Positions 6,218-13,662 are shown, counted from the first letter of the stretch. The stretch is 14,109 nt of DNA from DASQPR01 sp035263025 (GCA_035263025.1 DATFRR010000290.1:1-14109); one strand, 5' to 3'. Notes: generated from the letters alone by a model not told the origin. Translations and numbers: made by a program.

Positions 6218-8299
6218 GTGCCGACGCCGCCCGAATCCGCGCCGATCGCACCCGACACTCCAGCACCGGAGGCTCCAGCACCGGAGAATCCAGTCCCGTC
6301 GCCACGAACCGAGGTCGCCGACGGCGGCACGACCGCTGGAACGGTTGACACCGCACGACGGTTCGTCATCTGCGGCGACACGGCGCTCGCCTATCGGATG
6401 GCCGAGGAGCTGACCATCCGCTATCGCGCGAATGTTCTGGTGCTCCTGACCGACCGGCGTCGCGCGAACGCGCCGCTTATCGCGCGCATCCCCGGCGTAC
6501 ACGTGGAAGTGGTGGCCAGCCTGGACGCGGCCGCGTTCCGGCAAGCGAACCTCACCGCGACGGACGCCGTCGCTCTGGTCACCGCGGACGATGTCGGCAA
6601 TGTATTCGCGGCGCTGCAGGCGCAGGAGACCTGCCCCGGTGTCCGGCTCGTGTTGCGCGTGTTCAATTCGACGCTCAGCCAACGACTCGGTGGCCTCTTC
6701 GACAACGCGCAGCTGCTGTCCGATGTGGAGATCGCGGTGCCGGCGTTCGTCGCCGCATGCCTCGGCACCACGGAACCGATCGAGGTCACCGTTGGCTCGA
6801 CGGTGGCGCGCGTGACGAGCCGCGCCGAACTCGCAGACGGAGACCGGGTGTGGTGCGGGCTCGCGGTCACGACGGGGTCCGGTGGCCTGCGAATTCTCCC
6901 GGACGACGGCGATGCCGCGGATCTCGTGCTGGCCTCGACGGTTGCGCCGGACGACACGTTCACGGCGCCGTTGCGCGAAATCGCCGCGCGCATCAGCGGT
7001 GCGCGACGGCGACGCATCGTGCCGCGGTCGATTGGCGCGGCGGTGCGTGCCACACTGCGCGGCGTTGGGTTGATTCGGCCGGGCATTCCGACGTCGCCGG
7101 GCGACCCGCGAGCCGACGCGGTCGAGGACGTCGGCGGCGCCCAACGATGGAATGCGGCGACGCGTGCCATACCGGCGCTTCGATCGGCGTCCCGGCGACT
7201 CGTCGGGATCGTCCGGGCCGTGCCGGCGCAACTGCTGCCGGGCCGGGTCAGCCGGGGCGTTCGCGTCGCGCTGGTCACGATGTTCGGCGTCATCGTCGTG
7301 GGTGCCATCGCCTATGTCGTGTTGGACGGCGGCCACGGCGCCTGGAGTTCGCTCTACGTCATGCTGTTGACCACGGTCGGCGAGGCGAACCCGGACGACA
7401 CGCTGCCGGTCGCGCTGCAGATCCTGCAGACGGTCGTCACGTTCACCGGGGTCGCCCTTATCCCGGTCGCGTCGGCCGCCATCGTGCAGGCGTCGGTGCC
7501 GGTGGTCACCCGCGACCACGTCGCGGTCCGAAACCACGTCGTCGTGGTCGGGCTTGGCAACGTGGGTACGCGGGTGCTGCGTACGTTGCACGAGCGCGGC
7601 TATCCGGTGGTGGCGATCGATCACGTGGATCACCCGTACGGCGCGCAATACGTACGCGAGCGGCACATCCCGTTCATCGTCGGCGACGAGAGCCGGGAGA
7701 GCACACTGCGCCGGGCCAACGTGGCGCACGCCGCGGCGCTCGTGGTGCTTACCTCCGACGACGTAGTCAACCTCGAATATGCGTTGCAGGGCCGCGAACT
7801 CCGGCCCACCCTGCGCGTGGTGTTGCGGCTGTTCGACGGCGACTTCGCGGATCGCGTCAACGAGGTGTTCAACGTAACGATCTCGCGGAGCGTGTCTTAC
7901 CTTGCCGCGTCGAACTTCGCGGCCGCGATGGTCGGTCGCGAGGTGATCGGGACCATCCCGATCCGGCGCCGCGTGCTGCTGGTCGCGGACGTACCAGTGC
8001 TTGCCGGGTCGAGCCTCGCCGGCCGAGACATCGCGAGCCTCGATCGCGAGGACAAGTCCCGCGTGGTGGCCGTGGTCGACGGCTCCGGGCAGGAGACCGT
8101 GTGCCCGCCGGCCGACCGCACGCTCGCGCCCGGCGAGCGTCTGGTCGTGGTCGCGACGCGCGCCGGCCTGTCGGACATCGTCGATCGGAGCGCCGCGCCG
8201 CACGCTGCCGACCAAAGCCAGCGCGCGGTCGGCGATCGTGCGGCCGGCGGGCTCGCCGATGGTCAGCGCGCGCCGGCTCGGCGCGGGAGGCTACCGTGA
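6218..8299 (+). CDS. RCK-pore-RCK ion channel-like protein (TrkA-N domains, non-canonical filter)
   Basis: A 693-residue membrane protein. Order of parts: Pro/Ala/Glu-rich leader (1-45) with a 5-residue repeat; a first TrkA-N/RCK-like Rossmann domain (about 48-180) whose glycine loop is degenerate (ICGDTALAYR); a TrkA-C-like and basic linker region (185-345); a hydrophobic helix (348-370); a re-entrant pore segment (376-390); a second helix (399-425); a second RCK domain with an intact dinucleotide loop GLGNVG (445-450) and acidic D469; and a TrkA-C-like domain to about 655. A disordered basic tail follows. This is the plan of a ligand-gated two-helix potassium channel, with RCK domains sensing NAD(H), nucleotides or ions. 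The filter reads TTVGEA (385-390) instead of TTVGYG, so potassium selectivity is doubtful. The stop overlaps the next gene's start. Similar proteins exist in actinobacteria as NAD-binding proteins. Transport of an ion is inference. Confidence 0.85.
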   Translation: MPTPPESAPIAPDTPAPEAPAPENPVPSPRTEVADGGTTAGTVDTARRFVICGDTALAYRMAEELTIRYRANVLVLLTDRRRANAPLIARIPGVHVEVVASLDAAAFRQANLTATDAVALVTADDVGNVFAALQAQETCPGVRLVLRVFNSTLSQRLGGLFDNAQLLSDVEIAVPAFVAACLGTTEPIEVTVGSTVARVTSRAELADGDRVWCGLAVTTGSGGLRILPDDGDAADLVLASTVAPDDTFTAPLREIAARISGARRRRIVPRSIGAAVRATLRGVGLIRPGIPTSPGDPRADAVEDVGGAQRWNAATRAIPALRSASRRLVGIVRAVPAQLLPGRVSRGVRVALVTMFGVIVVGAIAYVVLDGGHGAWSSLYVMLLTTVGEANPDDTLPVALQILQTVVTFTGVALIPVASAAIVQASVPVVTRDHVAVRNHVVVVGLGNVGTRVLRTLHERGYPVVAIDHVDHPYGAQYVRERHIPFIVGDESRESTLRRANVAHAAALVVLTSDDVVNLEYALQGRELRPTLRVVLRLFDGDFADRVNEVFNVTISRSVSYLAASNFAAAMVGREVIGTIPIRRRVLLVADVPVLAGSSLAGRDIASLDREDKSRVVAVVDGSGQETVCPPADRTLAPGERLVVVATRAGLSDIVDRSAAPHAADQSQRAVGDRAAGGLADGQRAPARRGRLP

Positions 8300-9042
8300 T
8301 CGGCGTGGAGCCCCAGGCCAGCACGGCGCGATCGGAGTCTGCCGTGCCGCGGACCCGGTTGGCGACGCGTCCGGTCGTGCCGGCCGGCTGGTGGTGGGAC
8401 GTGCTCGCGATCGGCGGCGTGGTCGCGATCACGTTGCTGGTCAACGCGCGGCACCTGCTCGCCCTGGATCTGCGGGTCCGCGACTGGTGCGCGGCGCACG
8501 ATGCGGTAGCACCGGTTGCGGGGTTGCTGAACCGGCTCGGCCAGGGTGGCTTCTTCACCGCGGTATGCGGCCTGCTGGCGTTGTTCTGCATGTGGCGACG
8601 TCACTCGATCCGGCCGCTGTTGCCGGTGGTGGCCGCGTTCGTGCTGACATTCGTGACGCTCACGATCTTCAAGGACTGGACGAACCGCGCCGCGCCGAAG
8701 GCACCGATCGCTCACCCGGAGCTATTCGGCAGCGGCGGCATGTCCTACCCATCCGGCCACCTCGCCAACGCATTCGTCTGGTACGGCGTGCTGGCGATGC
8801 TTCTCGCGCCGTGGGTCACCGTACGGTGGCGATGGGTCATCCGCGTCGCGCCGCCGGTGATCCTTACGGTCACGACGATCTACCTGCGCTACCACTGGGT
8901 GACGGATACCGCCGCCGGGATCCTTGTCGGGTTCGTGTTGTGGCGGGTGATCGCACGGGTGCCATGGGACGACGTACCCCTCGGTGGGTGGCTGGAACGG
9001 CGCGGCTGGGCTGGTCCGGCGCTATTCGACCGTCAGCGATGA
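8296..9042 (+). CDS. PAP2-superfamily membrane phosphatase
   Basis: A 248-residue integral membrane protein of the type 2 phosphatidic acid phosphatase family. The three catalytic motifs are present: KDWTNRAAP (K126, R131, P134), YPSGH (P152, S153, G154, H155) and YLRYHWVTD (R198, H200, D204). H155 and H200 would be the acid/base and nucleophile on the outer face of the membrane. About five to six helices surround them. Substrates of such enzymes include phosphatidic acid, undecaprenyl pyrophosphate and phosphatidylglycerol phosphate; which one applies here is unknown. Start choice: GTG 8296 overlaps the upstream stop as GTGA and has GGGAGG (8285-8290) 5 bases before it, so it is probably translationally coupled to the channel gene. 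A GTG at 8305 with TACCGT 7 bases upstream is an alternative leaderless start that loses only 3 residues. It converges on nagA with a 9-base gap. Confidence 0.9.
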   Translation: MIGVEPQASTARSESAVPRTRLATRPVVPAGWWWDVLAIGGVVAITLLVNARHLLALDLRVRDWCAAHDAVAPVAGLLNRLGQGGFFTAVCGLLALFCMWRRHSIRPLLPVVAAFVLTFVTLTIFKDWTNRAAPKAPIAHPELFGSGGMSYPSGHLANAFVWYGVLAMLLAPWVTVRWRWVIRVAPPVILTVTTIYLRYHWVTDTAAGILVGFVLWRVIARVPWDDVPLGGWLERRGWAGPALFDRQR

Positions 9043-9051
9043 CCAGCGACG

Positions 9052-10197
9052 CTAGGCGAGCGCCGTCGCGGGTCGGCGTACGGTGCGGCCGCCGCGACGG
9101 ACGGCCTCGACGGCGAGATCCGGCCCGAGCGTCACGACGTCCGCGCGCTGCCCCACCGCGAGGCTGCCCCGATCCGTGAGCCCGAGCGCTCGCGCGGGCG
9201 TGGTGGCGGCCGCATGCGCGGCGAAGACGATCGACCCAGTGACCGCGAAGGCTCGCCGGAACGCCGCATCCATGGTCAGGGTGCTGCCGGCGATCGTGCT
9301 GCTCGCGATCGTGCTGCCGGGGCGCGCGGCGAGTCGCGCGATGCCGTTCGCGACCACCACCGCTTGGCCGCCGAGTTCGTACGAGCCGTCGGGCATGCCG
9401 GCTGCCGCGATCGCGTCCGTGACAAGTGCCGCTCGCCCGGCACCGACGACGTCGAACGCGAACTCGAGTGTCTCGTCGGCCAGATGTGCGCCGTCGGCCA
9501 CGAACTCACAGGTGACCGCGGGCGAGCCGAGCAGCGCGTACGCCGGGCCGGGCGCCCGGTGGTGCGGCGGCGCCATCCCGTTGAACACATGTGTGCCGAC
9601 CGTTGCTCCGGCGTCGATCGCGGTGCGCACCTGGCGGTAATCGGCGTCGGTGTGCCCGATCGCGACCACGACGCCCGCCGCGACGAGAAGCCGGATCGCG
9701 TCCAGCGCGCCGTCCAACTCCGGCGCAAGCGTCACCATCCGTACGGCGCCGGCGCCAACCTCGAGGAGCGACGCGAGCTCGGTCAGTGCGGGCGGTCGGA
9801 GGAACGCCGGATTCTGTGCGCCGCAACGGGATTCGGCAAGATACGGCCCCTCATAGTGCACGCCGGCGAGCACACCGGAGGCGACCAGCGGCGCGTACGC
9901 CTTCGTGGCCGCCAACATCGCGTCGTACGGGCTGCTCACCAAGCTCGCGAGCAGCGTGGTCGTGCCGTGCGACAGGTGGAACGCGGCGGCCGCGCGAGCC
10001 GCCGGGGCGCGACCCGTGGTGAACGTGTGACCGCCGCCGCCGTGCACGTGCATGTCGACGAAGCCCGGCACGAGCCACGGTGCATCGCTAGGTACCGGTG
10101 CGGGCTCGATGGCGGCGATCCGTCCGCCGGACATCACGAGCCGACCGTCGACGATCGCGTCCGGTGTCACGATCCGGCCGGTCAAACCGGTGCTCAC
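9052..10197 (-). CDS. nagA: N-acetylglucosamine-6-phosphate deacetylase
   Basis: A 381-residue amidohydrolase that removes acetate from N-acetylglucosamine 6-phosphate (or the galacto epimer) to give the hexosamine 6-phosphate in the cytoplasm. Metal and catalytic residues are visible: HVH (H50, H52) after PGFVD, EGPY (E116), GHTDA (H182), HVFNGM (H203) and the catalytic LVTDAI (D261). The ending GSLAVGQRADVV is the usual C-terminal barrel strand. Length matches the family (about 380). GTG 10197 overlaps the kinase stop by 4 bases (GTGA) with GGTGG about 7 bases upstream, so the two are probably translationally coupled in the order kinase then nagA. A small in-frame expansion, GSTIASSTIAGST (residues 294-306), comes from a 15-bp duplication just before the conserved TMD motif. 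Sugar stereochemistry is undecided; no deaminase or isomerase gene is in the window. Confidence 0.93.
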   Translation of the reverse strand: MSTGLTGRIVTPDAIVDGRLVMSGGRIAAIEPAPVPSDAPWLVPGFVDMHVHGGGGHTFTTGRAPAARAAAAFHLSHGTTTLLASLVSSPYDAMLAATKAYAPLVASGVLAGVHYEGPYLAESRCGAQNPAFLRPPALTELASLLEVGAGAVRMVTLAPELDGALDAIRLLVAAGVVVAIGHTDADYRQVRTAIDAGATVGTHVFNGMAPPHHRAPGPAYALLGSPAVTCEFVADGAHLADETLEFAFDVVGAGRAALVTDAIAAAGMPDGSYELGGQAVVVANGIARLAARPGSTIASSTIAGSTLTMDAAFRRAFAVTGSIVFAAHAAATTPARALGLTDRGSLAVGQRADVVTLGPDLAVEAVRRGGRTVRRPATALA

Positions 10198-11114
10198 GTC
10201 GCGGCCACCATGTCGATAGCAAGCTGCGCGGCGCCAAGGCAGCCGGCCTCGTCACCGAGCTTTGCGCGTACCAGCAAAGGCATGGTCTGGAAGGTAAGCC
10301 GCCGGCGCACCGCGGCCTCCAGCGGATCGAGCAGCGCCGGACCGGCCTCGGCGAGCCCGCCGCCGACGATGATCGCGTCCGGGTCGTAGAGCGTGATGCC
10401 GATCCGCAGGCCGTCCGCCAGCGCGTTGATCGCCTCGTGCCACACCGCGCTGGCGTCTGCGTCGCCGGATGCGGCGCGCACGACCACCTCGTCCGCCGTA
10501 ACGGCGTGGCCCGAGCGGTCGGCGTAGCGCCGTGCGACCGCCGCCGCGGACCCGAATGACTCGACGCAGCCGCGCTGACCGCAAGCACACAACGGTCCGT
10601 CCGGTCGCACAACGACGTGGCCGAGTTCGCCGGAGGCACCGTGGGCGCCCGAGTCGGTCCGCCCGTCTCGGACGTAGGCTGCCGCGATGCCGGTGCCGAT
10701 CGCAACAAACCAAACCCGCCCGGCGTCGCGCCCGGCGCCCAAGCGAGCCTCGGCCAACGCGCCCGCGCGCACGTCGTGGGCAAGCACCGCGGGCAGTCCG
10801 AGCCGCTTGGCGACAAGATCACGCAGGGGTACGTCCCGGAAGCCGACGTTCGCCGACCACACCGCTACTCCGGCCGCCTCGTCGATCACGCCCGGCGCGA
10901 CCAGTCCCACGGCTTTCGGCGTCAGATCGTCGGCGCGCGCCCGGTCTGCGAGGCCGGACGCGACCTCGGCGATCGCTTCAGCGACGCGCTCCGGACCACG
11001 GTCCGCGCCGGTCGGGTGACGTTCGCTGTGGCGAATCGCGCCGGTGGCGACATCGACGAGCGCGCACTTGAGCCCGGTGCCGCCAATGTCGATCGCGATC
11101 ACAGCGTCGTTCAT
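10194..11114 (-). CDS. ROK-family sugar kinase
   Basis: A 306-residue ROK kinase. The N-terminal ATP loop is DIGGTGLK (9-16), the catalytic base is in AHD (H113, D114), the second glycine motif is AIGTGIAAA (138-146), GELGH (162-166) supplies the first zinc ligand H166, and the CACGQRGC cluster (C176, C178, C183) followed by E185 completes the ROK signature. There is no HTH at the N-terminus, so it is a kinase rather than a NagC/XylR-type repressor. It would phosphorylate a hexose, most plausibly N-acetylglucosamine or a related amino sugar given the overlap with nagA. ATG 11114 is chosen because homology begins there; the frame stays open upstream to 11357 but runs through a tandem repeat and encodes unrelated sequence. 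The ribosome site is weak (GGGAAACGGAC). It is divergent from the DeoR-type regulator, likely its controller. Glucokinase is the alternative. Confidence 0.9.
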   Translation of the reverse strand: MNDAVIAIDIGGTGLKCALVDVATGAIRHSERHPTGADRGPERVAEAIAEVASGLADRARADDLTPKAVGLVAPGVIDEAAGVAVWSANVGFRDVPLRDLVAKRLGLPAVLAHDVRAGALAEARLGAGRDAGRVWFVAIGTGIAAAYVRDGRTDSGAHGASGELGHVVVRPDGPLCACGQRGCVESFGSAAAVARRYADRSGHAVTADEVVVRAASGDADASAVWHEAINALADGLRIGITLYDPDAIIVGGGLAEAGPALLDPLEAAVRRRLTFQTMPLLVRAKLGDEAGCLGAAQLAIDMVAAT

Positions 11115-11146
11115 GTCCGTCCGTTTCCCGCTGGCGCGCGCCGTTT

Positions 11147-11216
11147 GGTGGTGATTGAGTCGGCTGCGCGGATCGGCTCGCGGTGGCGGTTGAGTCGGCT
11201 GCGCGGATCGGCTCGC
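11147..11216. repeat. 35-bp tandem duplication in the kinase/regulator intergenic region
   Basis: Two adjacent 35-bp units (11147-11181 and 11182-11216) differ at two positions near their left ends. A 30-bp core beginning TTGAGTCGGCTGCGCGG is identical at 11155-11184 and 11190-11219. It sits 33 bases before the kinase ATG on the transcribed side, so it would lie in the kinase leader or promoter. Confidence 0.95.
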
Positions 11217-11226
11217 GGTCGCTGGC

Positions 11227-11328
11227 GTTGCGCGCATTATTGTGCAGGCGTGCTCGAAGATCGCACCAGGGGTGCCGTTTCGCGCATGGGTCTCGACTCG
11301 CAGGGCAGGTTTCGAGCATGATTGTGCA
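11227..11328. promoter_or_regulatory. candidate operator array for the DeoR-family regulator
   Basis: Three related sites lie between the divergent genes. Site A (11227-11246) is GTTGCGCGCATTATTGTGCA and site C (11309-11328) is GTTTCGAGCATGATTGTGCA, matching at 17 of 20 positions. Site B (11277-11288, GTTTCGCGCATG) matches the left half of C at 11 of 12 positions. Distances are A-B 50, B-C 32 and A-C 82 bp. Site C ends 47 bases before the regulator's GTG. DeoR-family proteins commonly bind repeated sites in their own divergent promoter and can loop DNA; binding here is inferred. Confidence 0.5.
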
Positions 11329-11375
11329 CACGTTTCAGTCATGAAGCCGTCACGCACTGAGCTGTAGGGGAGACC

Positions 11376-12161
11376 GTGGACCGGTACGCACGCTGGAACA
11401 CGCTGCTAGAGCTGCTGACCAACAGCGGCCGGGTGACGGTCGAGGATGCGGCGGGTCAGCTCAGCGTTTCTCAGGCGACCATCCGCCGCGACTTCGACCA
11501 GCTTGCCCAACAGCAGATGATCACGCGTACCCGTGGCGGCGCGGTCGCCAACGGCGTCTCGTACGATCTGCCGCTGCGCTACAAGACGGCCAAGCACTCC
11601 GCCGAGAAGCAGCGCATCGGTGCGGCCGCGGCAGCGCTCGTGTCGCCGGGCATGGTGGTGGCGATCAACGGGGGTACCACGACCACCGAAGTTGCCCGTG
11701 CCCTCGCGGTGCGCCCGGAGCTCAGCTCGTCGGCCGACGATGCCCAACTGACCGTCGTCACGAACGCGTTGAACATCGCGAACGAGTTGCTCGTACGCTC
11801 CCGGATGAAGATCGTCGTCACCGGCGGCGTGGTGCGGCCGCAGTCCTTCGAACTCGTCGGACCGCTCGCTGGCGGAATTCTCCGCGAGGTGACGCTCGAC
11901 ATCGCGCTGCTCGGCGTGGACGCGCTAGACGTGACGCTCGGCGCCGCCGCGCATCACGAGGGCGAGGCGGCCATGAACAACCTGATGGTCGCGCGGGCGC
12001 GCCGAGTCGTCATCATCGCGGACAGCTCGAAGTTGGGCATGCATGCGTTTGCACGGATCTGCCCGATCGAGCGCATCGACACGCTGGTGACCGACGCCGG
12101 CGCCAACGATCCAACGGTCGCCGAATTCGAAGCTGCGGGATTGACTGTCGTACGCGTCTGA
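11376..12161 (+). CDS. DeoR/GlpR-family transcriptional regulator
   Basis: A 261-residue regulator of normal family length. The N-terminal winged HTH spans about residues 6-57; VTVEDAAGQLSVSQATIRRD (20-39) carries the recognition helix, with the conserved RRD at 37-39, followed by the RTRGGAV wing (51-57). The C-terminal ribose-5-phosphate-isomerase-like effector domain shows NGGTTTTEVA (98-107), a conserved VTN (128-130), ELVGPLA (159-165) and IIADSSKLG (213-221), which bind phosphorylated sugars. Such proteins usually repress sugar operons until the sugar phosphate accumulates. Being divergent from the ROK kinase and nagA, it is the likely regulator of amino-sugar use (AgaR-like), rather than the GntR-type DasR used in Streptomyces. 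GTG 11376 follows GGGGAG (11367-11372) closely. The segment HHEGEAAMNN (193-202) departs from the usual effector-loop sequence. The 157 bases after it, to the next start, show a T-rich patch but no clear terminator. Confidence 0.9.
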   Translation: MDRYARWNTLLELLTNSGRVTVEDAAGQLSVSQATIRRDFDQLAQQQMITRTRGGAVANGVSYDLPLRYKTAKHSAEKQRIGAAAAALVSPGMVVAINGGTTTTEVARALAVRPELSSSADDAQLTVVTNALNIANELLVRSRMKIVVTGGVVRPQSFELVGPLAGGILREVTLDIALLGVDALDVTLGAAAHHEGEAAMNNLMVARARRVVIIADSSKLGMHAFARICPIERIDTLVTDAGANDPTVAEFEAAGLTVVRV

Positions 12162-12306
12162 ACGCTGTTTGTTTCTGCTTTCGGCCGGCGGAGATGGCTC
12201 AATCGACGCCAGTCCGATGTGGACCGGAGCGCCGTATTGCGAGTCGAATAGTCACCGCGACGCCGTGCGGTAAGGCGTGTCCGCTGGGAACGGCGAGTGC
12301 GCTGGG

Positions 12307-12312
12307 TAGCCT
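12307..12312 (+). promoter_or_regulatory. -10 box of a leaderless promoter (DUF3263 gene)
   Basis: TAGCCT lies 6 bases before ATG 12319. The intervening GGGGCG is not placed as a ribosome site. The spacing matches the other leaderless genes in the window and supports the long form of the protein. Confidence 0.5.
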
Positions 12313-12318
12313 GGGGCG

Positions 12319-13662
12319 ATGCCTCGGGGGATGCGTTCCGGCGCACGACCGGATGCCGTGGCGCGCGTCGATGACGAGTCATACGACGGCGCACCACGGC
12401 CGCGTGCACCGTGCCTCCCGACGCTCGCGACACCGCAACGGCTGGTAGATGCGGCTGCGCCGCACCAGCCGGCGGTGGCGACGATGCCTGAGCAGCGTAC
12501 GGCAGCGACGCAAGGCGAGCGTGTTACGAGGCAGATGCCGGCGCCGCGAACGGCAGGGACGTCGCCCGACGAGCGCTTAGCAAGGTCGGCGCGGCCGCCG
12601 ACGTTGCCGACGTTGCCGGACGAGCGCGGGGTTGCTCCGCCTCGGCTGCGAGCGGTCGCACCGCGACCGCGGGGTGGCCAACGCCAAAGCAGCGTGACCG
12701 GAACGCCGCGCGCCTCCGCTCATCGCGCGATGCGGCCGGTAGCAAGCAACGCAGCCGACGAGATCGAAGCCGCGATCGAGGCTGAGGCGGTCGCTGATGT
12801 GTTAGCCGATTGCGTCACCGAAGGTGCGACCCATGCGTTCGGCGGCGAGGCGGACCGGCGGACAGACGTCCATCCTGAGCCTGTAGACCCCGCAGCGGAC
12901 GTCGACGATCTGTTGTCTGATGCCGTCGACGCAGATGCCGCTAGCTTTCTGACCGATGCGCTGGTCGAGTCGGAAGTCACAGCGGAGCGGGCCGACCGCG
13001 AGTTCGACGCGGATGCGGTCGGGAGTCGGACCGGAGTCTCCGCGCTGGATGCCGTCGACGGCGAGGCAGGAGACTCCGCGGCGGATGTCGACGATCTGTT
13101 GTCTGATGCCGTCGAGGCGGATGCCGCCAGCATTCTGAGCGATGCCCTGGTCCGGCCGGAAAAGTCTGGCGCGTCGACGTTTGGAGCAGCCGAAACGGAC
13201 GCTGCCGACGTCCTGGATGCCCTGTTCGAGCCGGATTCCGACATTCGTTTGGCGGACCCGCGGTTGGCAGACGCGCGTTTGGCGGACGCTCCGAGCGTCC
13301 TGAGCGATGAACTCGCCGAACTGGATGCCGGCCTGCACGTCGAGGATCCGGCTGTCGGGTTGTTGGTTGGCGAGGGACGTCGACTCATCGGTCGGGAACG
13401 ACGCGACCGTCCGGACCGGACGCCGCCGAGCGCGCTCACCGAACGAGAGCAGGCGATGCTCCGGTTCGAGCGATTCTGGTGGCGGCAAGCCGGATCGAAG
13501 GAGCAGGCGATCCGCGAGACGTTCGACCTGTCGTCGACGCACTACTACCGGCTGCTGAACGCATTGTTGGACGCACCCGCGGCAGCCGAGTTCGACGCAA
13601 TCGTCGTTGGCCGGCTACGCCGACTGCGCGCGAGCCGGGCACGGCGTCGCTCCGGTCGGTGA
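12319..13662 (+). CDS. DUF3263-domain protein with long acidic repeat-bearing N-terminal region
   Basis: A 447-residue protein. Only the last 75 residues (about 373-447) are a recognised domain: DUF3263, with LTEREQAMLRFERFWW, KEQAIRETF, THYYRLLNALLDAP and the basic RLRRLRASR tail. The predicted helices resemble a small HTH-like fold, so DNA binding is plausible but unproven. Stand-alone DUF3263 proteins are about 80-110 residues. The first 140 residues here are Pro/Arg/Ala-rich and look disordered. Residues 140-345 are strongly acidic and contain a 25-residue motif twice (192-216 and 254-278) plus weaker copies. No signal peptide or membrane helix is seen. ATG 12319 fits the leaderless -10 box; a later internal start is possible, but none has a clear ribosome site. 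The gene stands alone between the DeoR regulator and a DUF222 gene. Function unknown. Confidence 0.75.
   Translation: MPRGMRSGARPDAVARVDDESYDGAPRPRAPCLPTLATPQRLVDAAAPHQPAVATMPEQRTAATQGERVTRQMPAPRTAGTSPDERLARSARPPTLPTLPDERGVAPPRLRAVAPRPRGGQRQSSVTGTPRASAHRAMRPVASNAADEIEAAIEAEAVADVLADCVTEGATHAFGGEADRRTDVHPEPVDPAADVDDLLSDAVDADAASFLTDALVESEVTAERADREFDADAVGSRTGVSALDAVDGEAGDSAADVDDLLSDAVEADAASILSDALVRPEKSGASTFGAAETDAADVLDALFEPDSDIRLADPRLADARLADAPSVLSDELAELDAGLHVEDPAVGLLVGEGRRLIGRERRDRPDRTPPSALTEREQAMLRFERFWWRQAGSKEQAIRETFDLSSTHYYRLLNALLDAPAAAEFDAIVVGRLRRLRASRARRRSGR
12892..13152 (+). repeat. two 75-bp coding repeats inside the DUF3263 gene
   Basis: Bases 12892-12966 and 13078-13152 (186 bp apart) encode near-identical 25-residue segments beginning AADVDDLLSDAV, with changes such as D to E and SF to SI. 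Weaker copies read TDAADVLDALFEPD, EAEAVADVLADCVTE and APSVLSDELAELD. The core (A/V)-D-x-L-(S/A)-D-A looks like an acidic amphipathic helix. Confidence 0.85.

Noticed and set aside
6258..6286. A 15-bp direct repeat (CTCCAGCACCGGAG) at the start of the channel gene
   Set aside because: It encodes part of a Pro/Ala-rich disordered leader, where short codon repeats are expected; no separate role is suggested.
5978..8215. A 745-codon open frame on the minus strand opposite the channel gene
   Set aside because: It is an antisense shadow rich in R, H and D with no domain, opposite a gene with clear RCK and pore motifs.
6757..9042. A 761-codon open frame spanning the channel gene and the PAP2 gene
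   Set aside because: Its first 513 codons are an out-of-frame reading of the channel gene; only the part from 8296 is real (PAP2).
9043..9051. Possible bidirectional terminator between PAP2 and nagA
   Set aside because: The gap is 9 bases and no stem with a T-run is visible there or across the two stop codons.
11115..11357. N-terminal extension of the ROK kinase to 11357
   Set aside because: The frame is open but passes through the 35-bp repeat and operator-like sites and encodes no ROK sequence; the ATP-binding motif begins right after ATG 11114.
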